From positions 3,658,001-3,722,000 of the forward strand of contig JAAXNY010000004.1 in NCBI GenBank assembly GCA_013420905.1: DNA of 64,000 bases, written 5' to 3'. Positions 36,213-47,235 of the stretch are shown here, piece by piece (position 1 is the first letter of the stretch; the number at the start of each line of letters is the position of its first letter). The notes under the pieces are model-generated. The model ran no database searches and had not been told where the DNA came from. It saw only the letters and a list, made by a program, of their open reading frames with translations. The translations under genes were made by a program, and so were the position numbers. Source of the DNA: Collybia mongolica (lineage: Eukaryota; Basidiomycota; Agaricomycetes; Agaricales; Clitocybaceae).

Positions 36213-37443
36213 TTAATGTATATTATCCCCTTCAACATTCAATAACCGTTTTCCACTTTGCCAAACTGTAAAGCTAACTGCCGTCATAGGAACTACCTTC
36301 AAGTAACCGATGCTTAATCCAACATAAAATCCTTTCCATCCACCAGAGCGCCAAACTGCGCCGACAGTCTCGGCCAAGCCCAGCCACCGGTCAGGGCGAG
36401 TTATCCCGCCCACTTGCATCCGGCGGCGAACGATCTCGAAGGGGTACGATGCAGTTTGTGCAATGACTCCAGAAATAGCGCCAATACTCAGATCAGCGAT
36501 GGGTGTGGGTGGATTGTGGCCGACTTTGGAAGGGGGGAGAAAATGAGATCGAAGGAAGCCCCAGCTGAGGAAAGATACGCCTGCGTATGGAATCATTCCT
36601 GCAATGGTAACAGAGAAGCCGCGGTAGAACTTTAAGATCGGGAAGCGGTCGATATAGTGTCGTGATTCTACAGAGGATTGCGCATGTGGTTGCGCTACTA
36701 TAGTACATTCACTGTATATTTGCTTGTATGCTTGAGTGAAAGTCGGCGGAGCTGAAGGTCTGCAACCGGAAGCCTTGGTCTGGAAAGCCATTCGGACACG
36801 AATAACATCTAGGGGATATGTACAGAATACAGACATGGTCCCTGCAAATCCGGATTAGCGAGTCATGGGTGGAGATCGAAGTGTGACGAACCAGATATTG
36901 CGCCTGCTAAGAATCGTCGAGTGTTTGTCTCTTGTTCGCGGGTTGGCATCAAAGCCTAATTAGGAAAGACTAAGATGAAGATTCGTATGCCAAAAACAAT
37001 ATGTCATCCTCACATGGTGAACCTGGTCGTATGCCATAAACTTGATGGCTGCGTACGGAAATATACGGAATAAGGTCGCAGAATGACCTTGGAAGAGCCC
37101 ACGCAATCCTCCTTCTCGATAGAGCTCGCTGCCCGCCCGAAATGCACCGCTCCATGATCCTGAATGATTCGAGAGATATGTGAGAAAAGTGGTCAATGGA
37201 TGCATAAACACCTCAACTGACCTGTATACTTCTGAAAGTCGGGGTTAGAGGCTTGGAAGAGGATCTTGACCCTATCGAGAGGTGCAACCACTGTCTTTGC
37301 CTGGAAATCCATTATTCAGGATCGATGTGTATACCAAACTTGCAGTGACGTACCACACATCCTGCAATTCCTCCGGCAAGCCCTGAGCGTATAATATAGT
37401 TAAGGCTCTGGGTGTCTCGCGAATTGGAGACATTCGAGGTCAT
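36213..37443 (-). CDS. LEU5: Mitochondrial carrier, LEU5 / Graves-type CoA carrier
   Basis: Exons 37443-37354, 37300-37222, 37159-37014, 36955-36892, 36841-36213 give 335 residues, the usual size for the family. Three repeats each carry the carrier signature P-x-[DE]-x-x-[RK]: [17 protein letters not shown] and YPFEIVRRR. Six membrane helices of the inner-membrane carrier fold are expected. The sequence between repeats ([44 protein letters not shown]) resembles yeast Leu5 and human SLC25A16/SLC25A42, which bring coenzyme A or its precursor into mitochondria. The substrate is therefore inferred by family. There is no cleavable presequence. The start is shared with a divergent promoter facing HOP2. 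Confidence 0.9.
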
Positions 37444-37677
37444 TCGCAAAGGCTCGAGCTATAATCAGATGAAGTTCATGTAGGTAAAGTCGTGAGGAAG
37501 AGGAGGACGGGACTGAGAAATATTATTAGAAATCCTCACCACCCCACTCGACAGGTTCCTTCCGTGCAAAACTTTTCAACCGCAAGTGCTTGAATTCCGT
37601 TCCGTCGGCAATCCCCGGGCACTCATCCTCATCACGTGCCTCGACGCGTCCTGACTTTCTTCTGGCACTGGCACCAC
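37444..37677. promoter_or_regulatory. Short bidirectional promoter, LEU5-type carrier and HOP2
   Basis: Only 234 bases separate the start codons of a housekeeping carrier (minus) and a meiotic gene (plus). CACGTG does not occur as a complete palindrome, but TCACGTGCC at 37632-37640 is close to an E-box core. No TATA box was noticed. Confidence 0.55.
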
Positions 37678-38799
37678 ATGGCGACAAAGGCAAAGACAGA
37701 AGTTAAAGTTCCCATTCTCAAGGGGCAGGAAGGTAAGCCTCGACATTATATACTACATCTCAATGCTCATAGTGGTGAAGCCGAGGATAAAATTCTCGAA
37801 TACATGAAACGGGTGCTCAACATCTACAGTAGCAACCCGGGTCCTCGGCTTTGCTGATTATGCCCGCAGATGAACCGCCCTTACGGCGCTGTAGATGTCG
37901 CTGCCAACCTCAAAGGCGTAGTTCCAAAGCCTACGACCCAGAAAATTCTCATCACTCTAGCTGAGAAGGGAGAACTTGTCCAAAAGACCTATGGCGAGTC
38001 TATCATTCGGCCACGTATATGCGCTCGCTAATGCCAGTATGCAGGCAAAACGACCTTTTTTGTAGCAAATCAGACTAACATTGAAGCGGTGCCAGCGGAA
38101 AAAATCGCCGCTCTGGAGGAAGAGTACAAAGCCATCGATGAAGCGAACAAATTAATGGCCGCTGAGCTCAGAACATGCAATGCGGGTGGATATATCTACA
38201 ACTCCGCGAATAATTAGGCTATTCTCACATGGCCCATCCCTCTAACTCCCATCTGCCACAGCACTTGCCAAGCTCAAAAGCACCCCTACAAATCTCGAAC
38301 TTGACGATCAAATTGCAGCTGCCGAAGCGAGGGTAAGGGTTACCACCTAATTTTTGTTCGGGGACGTTATCAACGTGGTCGTACCAGGTCGCTTCCCTCA
38401 CTGCTCGCCTAGAGCCCATTCGGTCCGACGCACCCTTGATCTCAGCGGAAGAGCTAGATCGGATGGACGCGGACTGGGTCAAGTGGCGCGCTGAATGGGT
38501 AAAACGACGGAAAGTATTCATGACGTGCGTTGCCCTCCGACCTGTTCATCTTTTCCTTCATATCATTGTTCCCGCACCACCGCACCATCTTACGGCGGAG
38601 AAGCATAGCAATGCTTAACTACACCCTTTTTCCACCCAGATTCTGGCACACAGCGACAGACACTCTGTCTCCTCAAGAAGCAGCGACCCTGGCGGAGGAT
38701 CTTGGGATCGAACTCGACACAGATGAACATACATCTCTAGAAAGGACTGCACTTTGTCAAGTTCCCAAGCCGGCTAACCCATTGAAGAGGAAACGATGA
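37678..38799 (+). CDS. HOP2: Homologous-pairing protein 2 (Hop2/TBPIP)
   Basis: Exons 37678-37732, 37781-37812, 37870-37993, 38045-38185, 38262-38332, 38388-38524, 38640-38799 give 239 residues, matching the family length. The N-terminal winged helix is clear (ILEYMKRMNRPYGAVDV, QKILITLAEKGELVQKTYGKTTFFVANQ). A long leucine-rich coiled coil follows (KIAALEEEYKAIDEANK, LKSTPTNLELDDQI), and the C-terminal part has WVKRRKVF and TLSPQEAATLAEDLGIELDTDE. Hop2 works with Mnd1 to stimulate Dmc1/Rad51 strand exchange between homologues in meiosis. Intron 3 (37994-38044) appears to be GC-AG; splicing there rebuilds the conserved YGKTTFF. The last intron is longer (115 nt). Start ATG 37678 is preferred over an in-frame upstream Met-free extension. 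Confidence 0.92.
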
Positions 38800-39020
38800 T
38801 CTATCAGCGTAACGGCCACCGCTGCATTTACTCTTCTCCTTGTATCATCTGTAGGTGTACGCTGACTTTCATTTTCACTTGGACTCGAGTACGGGTTCCC
38901 ACAAGGTGCTTTGTGATTATGTCTATATGTTCCTGGGATAGAAATGTCCCCTAATCAAAGCTGTAATAAATATTTTTTGCTACAAGAAAAGTTGCGTATT
39001 TTATACATGAAGACGACCTT

Positions 39021-40042
39021 TCATTCTGCTGGGAGATGTATCTGCCCTTCCCGAGGAACGAGATTCTCTACAACACAACGAATCGCTATGAATGCAACGA
39101 CGAGACACTCTAACCCTCCGAAGGCTGCCGATAGGATCAGCTGGAATAGCTGATCGGCGGTGAGAATGTCAATGACCACCGAGCAGCACCACAGGGCCAC
39201 AAGGCTAAACGCGTAGACCACACTTTTCGAATGGGGCAACACGGAGACCGGGGACCGATGAGAGCTTCCAGAAGCCACGAAAACGGAGAGGTGGTATGGC
39301 GCAGTCACGAAAAATGCGACAATATTGACAAGACAGAAGAATGATAGCGAAATGGAGAACGTCAGCGTTAACGAAGCCAGGATAAAAGAAACGAGGTATA
39401 TGTAGCGCGGTACAGATGGTGGGAGCCTAGCAAGATTTTAGTCATCGGGACTCGGCTATGAAGAAAATGTAGAAAATCGACATACCCGGTCAAAGTCTCT
39501 TCATCTGAGTTCCCGTATGGTGTATTCCCTGATTCATTCCCTGCGCCTGCACTTAGTCCAGCCGCCTTCTCCGCTTTCCAGCTCTCATGTGTGCATTTTA
39601 AAGCGACGAATGTAAGGACGATCCAGTCGAGACCCGCGGCGATGGTGGAAAGGACGATCCCCACCGGCGTGCCAGGGCCCGTAGCCACACAGAAGAGAAT
39701 GTCGATGAAAAAGATCACGAGCCACAGGGTGATCAGGATGAAGATCTGGACGAACGCCTCCGTCGGGAGAAACGCCGCGCCTTTTGGAAGCTGCTCAGGT
39801 TCAACGAGTCTTCGTGCGTAGTTATACAGATAGATGTGGAAGGGTATTGTAATAAAGAATCCGATGGTGCTAGGGATGAGGAAGAAGCTGAATGATCCCG
39901 CCTGCGTGAGAGCCGCCGCGAATGCCATCGTAGTGAGGAAGCACGAAATTACGCCCGTCACGATGAGGACAGGGGAGGGGAAGTGGACCGGCATGGTAAA
40001 GATTGCTGGGGGGTCAGAAGTCTTGTATGCCTCTCTTATCAT
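39021..40042 (-). CDS. Eight-helix membrane protein, tandem paralogue 1
   Basis: Exons 40042-39486 and 39426-39021 give 320 residues from the first Met, or 304 from Met17, which opens the MPVHFPSP block shared with the paralogues. It is very hydrophobic: four predicted helices in each half. The two halves look like copies of one another: each ends in G-L-[ED]-[CW]-x-V...A-[LI]-[KR]-C...E (AAGLDWIVLTFVALKCTHES and FGGLECLVVAFIAIRC). I know of no named family; the four-helix unit is reminiscent of MARVEL-like folds, but that is a guess. The single intron lies in the linker between halves, at the same place and phase as in the other three copies. Probably plasma-membrane or endomembrane located. 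Function unknown. Confidence 0.85.
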
Positions 40043-40705
40043 GTAAATAAGAGGTGTTGGAATACGTGATAGCCTTGGTTGCTGGGTGCGTTTTTCTACC
40101 AGTCTTCTCCGCAGTCTTTAATTCACGGAGGAATTTGATGGAACACGTATTTGAGTTGATAAGCCATGGGAATCGATCCTGTATTCAGTCTTTGTTACGG
40201 TCATCCCCAGTTAGCGTCCTGTGTTCTAACAAGTACTCAAAGCAAGCTCGCGGTCACTGGTCGACCGAACTTCTCGGGCACCATTAAAATTGTAAGTCGC
40301 CGCGCGCGGTCAATGCCGAAGAATGATCATGATCGTCTACCATGGGTCGATACTAATTTTAACATACATATGTAGGACAAATCAGGAGGGTTGACTCTAG
40401 AATAGCAAAAAAAAAAAAGCATTCTTCCTGTATATTCAGAGACACGGGAGAATCAGACATCACATAATGACTAAGGGTACTGATAGCCTGCTTATTTTAT
40501 CGTTTGGGCAATTACCTCCACTCAAGAGCTTCCTCAACTACACCCAATCAGCCCAAGCTGAAGAATGAATGAAACCTCAAACAGAAGCAACTCGAGGGCG
40601 CCAGGAATGTGTCATTCTATTTTTTTTGGATATTTATAATAGTATGTTAGGTTATTAACCTAACAAACTCCCGAAATCCCAAAGAAAGAGTGACTCTAAG
40701 TGAAA
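40043..40705. other. Spacer between paralogue 1 and hydrophobin 1
   Basis: Holds the promoter of paralogue 1 and the 3' flank of hydrophobin 1, with poly-A and poly-T runs near 40408 and 40620. No gene was seen. Confidence 0.55.
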
Positions 40706-41139
40706 CTAGAGGCCGATGTTGATGGGCGTGCAGCCAAACACAACAAGGCCATCTACGAAATAAAGTAATGAGCATAATTCAGGAAAACATGAGCTGAAAT
40801 GTCAATCTCACTGAATTTGTTATCCTCGCAGCATACGGGTTGCTGGGTGCTAATAATTATGTATATTAGAATACAGGTTTTAGAAAGAACAAAGTCAACT
40901 AACCAAGATGTGCCACCGCCGACACCAACAAGAGAGAGAGGGCTGCAATTCGTGCCCACCATACCAGTAACTCCTTGCACACCCGCGCCAAGTACGGCAG
41001 CGAGCTTCATGGCACCTTCCTGTTGGCTTTGTTGGAGAGATTGGCAGCACTGGATTTCGCCCGTGTTGCACTTGGCACTACCGGCTGCGGCAGAAAGAGC
41101 GAGGGAGAGAGCAGCAAGGAAAGCGACTTTAGAGAACAT
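40706..41139 (-). CDS. Class I hydrophobin 1
   Basis: Exons 41139-40904, 40849-40812, 40752-40706 give 106 residues. A signal peptide (MFSKVAFLAALSLALSAAAG) is followed by the eight-cysteine pattern C-x6-CC...C...C-x5-CC...C (KCNTGEIQCC, TNCSP, CTQQPVCCED, FGCTPIN). The protein is secreted and self-assembles at air-water or wall surfaces, coating aerial hyphae or fruit bodies. The first intron splits the codon of the fifth cysteine. The second is at the position typical of mushroom hydrophobins. It is divergent from hydrophobin 2 and shares about two thirds of its sequence, so the pair is a local duplication. Confidence 0.95.
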
Positions 41140-41221
41140 CTTTGAATTCGAGATTGTTCAAGGAGGAAATGTAAATGAGTGAGGGTGATTGTTCTGAAGA
41201 TAGAGAGAGCGTCCGAGGTCA

Positions 41222-41228
41222 TTTTATA
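41222..41228 (-). promoter_or_regulatory. TATA box of hydrophobin 1
   Basis: Reads TATAAAA on the minus strand, about 85 bases before the start codon at 41139. Confidence 0.6.
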
Positions 41229-42103
41229 CAATTTTCTGTGCGATAAATCGGGTTCCTGGAAAGGTCCCAGCTTGTAGACCGTGAGCTAGTACGTATTACA
41301 CATACAGAAACCCAGTGTTTGAGGAGCCGAAGACAATACGCGGTTGCCCTCGGCGCACGGCGAAGTAGGCAGGCACCCACTAGCGCAGGGTTAGATAAAA
41401 CTAGGCAGTTCTGTTATTGACTTTAAAAAAAAGAAACGTGTTTCAGCCAGCGCAGCCCTCTTCAGGGTTTCCTGAACCTCTGGCATGTTGAGACCTTGCC
41501 ACTGCAAGGCGTCAAGAAAAAGTTGATTATGCTTTAAGGAGAACTTCACCATCGATGTCGTTATGATGGATCTTTCACTGAGTCCCAGAGTTACATAGCT
41601 TCCCAAATGGCTTAAAGAGATCCCAAGTGTTCGCTGAGGTCGCCGTAAATGAGTAAGTGGCTGACAGCAAAAAAATAAATGAAAATGTAGCTACGCGACA
41701 TGAGTATGCGGTGGATTGTAATTGGTCGACCCTGACTTTCAATAAAAACATCGCGACAAAACTTGGCCCGGCCCGGTATCGGGACGCTCTTCTTCTCAAA
41801 TGTCCAGCCTTGAATCTGGTCTCTTGCAAGAGTGCTCATCCCAAGTAGAACGGCTGAAAGTCCTATAATCTATAGAAGTAATCGAATTGAATGGTCATAC
41901 TCTGTTACCACCACTGGCAAGGGCGGCCGTCCCTACCTCCACTCATACATCTTTACATACTAATGTTAGCCCGCTGGATACGCGACTCTGCCGACCGACC
42001 AACTCCTGCTCGGTTCTTTTCCCGCTACCCACCATTTCTGTGTTTCCAGGTTCACCCTACATTTGTCATTCATACAGGGTCCGCCATGGAATGGCACAAG
42101 GAT

Positions 42104-42109
42104 ATAAAG
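42104..42109 (+). promoter_or_regulatory. TATA box of hydrophobin 2
   Basis: TATAAA, 92 bases before the start codon at 42201, mirroring the spacing on the other side of the pair. Confidence 0.6.
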
Positions 42110-42200
42110 AGGTCTCTGGAACGTCTATCTTACTCAGTCCAACAATCATCCCAATTTCATCCAACCAGTCTATCCTTTCAAGTACCACACTCATTTAAAA

Positions 42201-42638
42201 ATGTTCTCTAAAGTCGCCATACTTGCTACTCTTTCTCTTGCACTCTCTGTTGCTGCCGGTGACTCCTACAAGTGCAATACTGGTGAAGTCCAGTGCTGCA
42301 ACTCTCTCCAACGCAGTCAATCTGCTGGCGCTGCTAAGCTCCTTACCACACTTGGTATGAGCCTCCAAGGATTGACGGGTATGGTTGGCACAAACTGTAG
42401 CCCCATTTCTGCTGTTGGCGTCGGAGGTGGTACATCTTGGTTGGTACCTTTGCTCTTCTAGCCACTCCACTTCTGATGTATCTCCACAGCACACAACAGC
42501 CCGTCTGCTGTGAGAACAACGACTTCAGTGAGATCGATATTCTTGACCCCAAATCGCTTGCAGCCTCAACTGATCTTACTCTCCCTCACAGATGGTCTCG
42601 TCGTCATTGGCTGCACTCCTATCAATATCAGCCTTTAA
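42201..42638 (+). CDS. Class I hydrophobin 2
   Basis: Exons 42201-42439, 42490-42527, 42592-42638 give 107 residues. Signal peptide MFSKVAILATLSLALSVAAG, then all eight cysteines in class I order (KCNTGEVQCC, TNCSP, CTQQPVCCEN, IGCTPIN). Exon sizes 2 and 3 (38 and 47 nt) and both intron phases are identical to hydrophobin 1, which shows that the pair arose by inverted duplication. As in its partner, the fifth cysteine codon is assembled across the first intron. A role in surface hydrophobicity of hyphae or spores is expected. It converges with membrane paralogue 2, 301 bases downstream. Confidence 0.95.
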
Positions 42639-42939
42639 TCTATATCACGCTGATGGGATTCGTAGCTTGTATAGTTAACAAGCAGAATGAATATATCTTT
42701 CTCCCCTTGCAATACAAGTTGTACAATGATATTGATGGAGCTCGTTATTGAAACCGATTTAGACCATATCCCAGATTATTACCATGTAGTCAGGAGCAAC
42801 AATTCCGAAGATGCAATGACTGGGTACCCTGGTCGAAAATAAGTGTAGCAATAATTGACTCCTTAGCACATGGATATATCTCTAACCTGTCTGGGAGCTT
42901 TGCTATCATGATAATCATAAGACCAGTCTCTCTTCTACC
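42639..42939. other. Convergent spacer
   Basis: 3' flanks of hydrophobin 2 and membrane paralogue 2 meet here. Nothing else was seen. Confidence 0.6.
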
Positions 42940-43987
42940 TCAACCCCCCTCAAGTCGTATCCGACCATGTGATGGAGATATACTCTCCATGATGTGTTGA
43001 ATAGCAATATATCCAACTACCATGCACTCCATCACCCCAGAAAGCCCGGCGAGAACCTTTTGGAATGGAAGGATATTCCCAAGGATGTTGACTAGCACGA
43101 AGATGCACCACAAGATCACGAGGAGGAAGGAAACCCCCGCACCTCCAATCCCAGAGTGTGTGGTCAACCGTTTTGAGCTTCCCGAAGATATGAACATGGG
43201 GACATGGGTGACGACAGTCAAGATATATATAGGAATGTCAGCGATCAAGGTAAACCATGGACTGATGGATGACAGGAATGCTAAGGTTGCGAGTATCCAT
43301 GAAGCAAGGTATAGGTATTTGGGTGTGGGACGTGGATACACAAGCGATCCCCTGATTAAACAGATCAGAGATGAGGTCTCGCACTAAAGTGAGTGAAAAG
43401 ACGTACGGATTCAGAAGGACATCATCAGAAGCTAAAGCTGCTTCTGCATCAGGACCTGGCGGGACTACCAGATTCCCAGACTTATTGTTCATATTCTCCA
43501 CATCCCAACTCTCCAGGACACACTTCATGGCCAAGTGAACAGAAACGATGCATTCGAACCCCACAAATATTGTTGTTACGATCACCCCAAGAGAACCGCC
43601 GCTCACACAGCAAATGATCTCGAGGATCAGGATGACAAGCCATAACGCTACGAGGAGGAAGATGTAAACGAAACACCACATCGGGAGGAAAGAAGTGTCT
43701 CCGGACGGAAGGCCTTTCCTAGCCCTCTCTGCATGCCTTCGAACGAACGCGTAAAGAAAGAGGTGGAATGGAACAGTGACGAGGAAGCCGATGGCGGGAG
43801 GAAGGATGGCCAGCACCCAAGGAACCCACATATTAATTTGCGTAAGGGTGGGCGCGAACGCAGCTATGGCGAGAAAGGATGAAAGAATGTTCAGCAGAAC
43901 GAGAGGGGGGGATGGAAATGGAATCGGCATCGTAAGGGCTGTCGTTTCAGACGCCGCTGTTGGGCCAGTTGGTGATTGTTTAATCAT
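42940..43987 (-). CDS. Eight-helix membrane protein, tandem paralogue 2
   Basis: Exons 43987-43407 and 43351-42940 give 330 residues (311 from Met20, which opens MPIPFPSPPLVLLN). Two four-helix halves: the first ends VGFECIVSVHLAMKC, the second GVMECMVVGYIAIQHIMES, again with the G-x-E-C signature. The second half contains a Ser-rich loop after its second helix (FISSGSSKR). It is closest to paralogue 3, with nearly identical linker text (PRPTPKY[LV]Y), so these two are the youngest duplicates. A longer N-terminus (MIKQSPTGPT...) is open in frame but poorly shared, so the internal Met is the likelier start. Function unknown. Confidence 0.85.
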
Positions 43988-44635
43988 GATACGTTTTGGG
44001 AAGATTGTAGGATTGAGTGGGGAGGCACGTTCAATCTTTTAATTGGAGTATCAACGATTCCGCAGCCCGATATAATCATTGTTTTCGTGTTGAGGAGAAG
44101 CGAGAGTTCCATGTGAACGACATAGGCTGAACACGGCATAGGCTGACATAAACGCGCAGTCGAAACCTGGAATTTTCAGTGATGTAGCTTACATAGGAGG
44201 ATTCAAATCCGGCTTTGCGCAGTACATGGCAAACTTCAGGTAGCTGGGTGGGAATGTAAATCTGCGGTGGCCGGTTATTTTATGAGATGCGCAGCCACCC
44301 CGTGTGATAAGACCTGTACTAAACTCGACCCTAGGGATTGGTAGAAGGTAAGATTGGCTTTCTCGAAATTCTTCGATGGAATTTTCATGGCAGTTTCACC
44401 CGCAATCAAATGATGAAAAATCGTTCATTCTTTCCATAATTCCTAGACGTGTCGAGGCCGTATGACAATGGGACCTCAGTACCGTCCGATATTATCATAA
44501 AGAAGCGGATAATAGAAGATCCCTTTAGCTTTGATCCAGACATTTAGTATTCAGCACAGGACCTATCCAACGAACAACTGGCTGTACATACACAAATTCA
44601 AGATCTAAGCAACTTGTTCTAAGACTTCTGTTCCC
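43988..44635. other. Spacer between paralogues 2 and 3
   Basis: Promoter of paralogue 2 and 3' flank of paralogue 3. No gene or repeat was noticed. Confidence 0.55.
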
Positions 44636-45727
44636 TCAGTCCCCTTGCAGACGTATCTGATTCTCCGGGGGAGATAAACTCTCCATAATTTGTTTGACGG
44701 CGATATGTGTAACCACCATGCACTCCATTACTCCAAATATCCCCGAGAGAACCTTTTGGAAGGGGGGGATGCGGATAAGGATGTTAACAAGTACAAAGAC
44801 ACACCATAGGACCACGAGGAGGGAGGAAATCCCAGCGCCCTCGAATGGGAACCGCGAAGTCGCTCGCCTAGAGCTCCCCGATGATACGAACAAAGGGACA
44901 TGAATGATGACGGTGAGGAAGTATATAGGGATGCTGATTGACAGGTTCAATCGCGGGCTTATTGATGAAATGAAGGCCAAAGTCGCAAGAACCCAGGAAA
45001 CAAAGTACACGTATTTCGGCGTGGGGCGGGGAGATGTGAGTAGTCTTGTTGGGAGGGTTAGTAATACAACATTGGTTTATAATGATTAGACGACGTACGA
45101 ATTCAAAGTCGCATCATCGGAAATCATGGTACCCTCTGTATCACCACCCGATGGGAGTTCCAGATTCCCAGGGGTTTCGCTCGTATCCTCCGCATGCCAG
45201 CTCTCCCATACACATTTTATAGCCAGGAGGAAGGAAACAAGGGATTCACAACCGGCAAATATGGCAGATATAATTGCCCCAGCTGAAGGGTCGCCTACAG
45301 AGCAGAGGATGTCGATAATCAAAATGACGAGCCACAGAGTTACGAGGATGAAGATGTAAACGAAAGCCCATATCGGAAGGAAAGAGGTATCCTCCAAAAG
45401 GCCTTTGCTAGCTGCTCGGGAATATCCTAGAGCGAACATATATAGGAAGAGGTGGAACGGAACAGTTGCGAGGAGACCGATGCTAGATGGTAGGATAGTC
45501 ATAGTCCAAGGAGTCCAAGTATTGATTTGTGTGAGGGCGGACCCGAACGCAGCTGTGGCAAGGAAACATGAAATGATGTTGAGAAGAACCAATGGAGGGG
45601 ATGGATATCGGGTTGACATCGTAAGGTGTACTTGGCGTGTGGACATCGATACTGGGTCAATTGGAGGAGGAATGGTGCCCTTTGGAAAAGTTGCAGGATC
45701 GTAGTGAAAAACAATCATTCTTTTCAC
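44636..45727 (-). CDS. Eight-helix membrane protein, tandem paralogue 3
   Basis: Exons 45727-45099 and 45044-44636 give 345 residues from the first Met, or 309 from Met37, which opens MSTRYPSPPLVLLN and matches the other copies. Both halves hold four hydrophobic helices; signature ends are FAGCESLVSFLLAIKC and FGVMECMVVTHIAVKQIMES. The conserved LW[LC][VI][IF] helix core is present in each half. The intron sits between the halves with a CAAG acceptor. Strongly similar to paralogue 2. No catalytic motif is visible, so a structural, sensor or transport role is equally possible. Confidence 0.85.
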
Positions 45728-46283
45728 CTTTTTAGACAGCGCCTATGATGCGCAGCGAATCCAAGCTCCTGACTTGAAGACAAATGGTGATTAGATGATA
45801 CACGCGAAGGATAAATAGAGCCTGGAGGTTAAACGTTAAACAATGAACAAAAGCACCGTGAAACAGTGCGCAGTTCCTCCAATCCCCCGTCTGGATGTCG
45901 CTTAAGAGATCTAGTTCGGCAATCATATCAAACATCTGCGCAGTACATGTCAAGCCTCAATCGGAGAAGGACGGGAGTGGTAAACTAAGCTATTTCTGCG
46001 CAGTCGTCTCGGGCAGTCATAACTCTCCAAATTCGCACCCAAGCTCCGGGTTGTACGACGCATTGATAAGCAATCCATTAATCCTGAAAAGGTTTAGTGA
46101 TCTCCCGTCCGACCCCTTGTGACTCTTCAAATTGACATACCGTTGAACCGAAAGTTACGGAAATTTTCTTCCATCTACTTCAATCCTTACATTTACTCTT
46201 AACACTAGACTAACTATTGGTTGTACATGTAGAATCAGTAAATCTAAGCAACAACTCTTGTAAATGGCGTTTGCACTGGAAAA
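45728..46283. other. Spacer between paralogues 3 and 4
   Basis: Promoter of paralogue 3 and 3' flank of paralogue 4. The frame at 45732-45953 (minus) has no motif and no support. Confidence 0.55.
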
Positions 46284-47235
46284 TTATCGATATACGACTA
46301 TTGGGCTAGCATAAGGTAACTGTACTTGGCCTTCATCTACAAGCGAGTCGTCCCCAACACATCGAAATGCAATAAATCCAACAACAACGCATTCCAACCC
46401 CCCAAAGACGGTTGACACTACAATCTGGAAGGGAAGGGCAGAGTGTGGGGCGCCAGCCAGCATGTCGATAGCAACGACAAATATCCAAATGCCGAACAAT
46501 ACAAAAGACCATGGTCCTCTCCGTCTATGGGCAGGAAGCCTTTGTGACAGGAATAGGGCAATGTGATAGGGAACGGTGATGGCAAACGCAGCGACATTGG
46601 CGTAGACAAATAAGAACTGAGGGTATATCGCGAAGACCAGAGAGAACGTCGCCAAGGCCAACGACAGGAGGTATACAAGGTTCTCTGGACGTGACGACGG
46701 CGCAACGGGATACCTAGAAAACAAAGTAAGTCGACCTTGAAGATGAACCTTGTTCGGGAACTTACGGCCCCTGGGCTTCCCGGTCGGACTCCACCTGCTG
46801 ACCTCTGAGCGCTGGGTTCTCGTAGAGGGCATTCAAGGCTGCGTTGTCGTACTTTATAGCGAGACGACCAAGAACGATGCACTCCAATCCCGCAGTTATG
46901 GTTGATAGGACTATCAGGCGAGGCAGGCGGGATTCTGTGGCGACACACAACACAAGGTTGATCATGAAGATGATCATCCAAAGTGTGAGAAGCAGGCAGT
47001 AGAAGGCAACAGCATTTGTGGCAAGTAGAGATGGGTCGATGATTGCAACTACTGGTCTTCGAGTGTCGATGAACGTTGAGATGTGGTATATGATTGTGAT
47101 GAAGAAGCCAAGGACAACTGGGATGTGATATTGCCAATGCTCATTGCGTTGCGAGAGTGACGACGCAAACGTTACAATCGACAGTAGGCTTGAAGCACCA
47201 ATCAAGCCAAGAGGGGGAGGATAAGGGGAAGCCAT
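46284..47235 (-). CDS. Eight-helix membrane protein, tandem paralogue 4 (divergent copy)
   Basis: Exons 47235-46766 and 46713-46284 give 299 residues. This copy is the most diverged: it starts directly with MASPYPPPLGL, supporting the short start chosen for its relatives. The signature is kept in both halves (TAGLECIVLGRLAIK and FGGLECVVVGFIAFRC). The first loop carries an extra hydrophobic insertion (SLLATNAVAFYC). The C-terminal half is closer to paralogue 1 than to 2 and 3, which suggests that copies 1 and 4 reflect the older state and 2 and 3 a later duplication. Same two-exon structure and intron phase. It is divergent from the calpain gene. Confidence 0.85.

Larger units (their letters stand above)
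41140..42200. promoter_or_regulatory. Shared 1.06-kb promoter of the divergent hydrophobin pair
   Basis: Both hydrophobin starts face outward from this spacer, each with a TATA box 85-100 bases before its ATG. No credible gene lies inside; open frames at 41391-41606 and 41887-42211 have no motif. Co-regulation of the two genes is likely but inferred. Confidence 0.65.
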
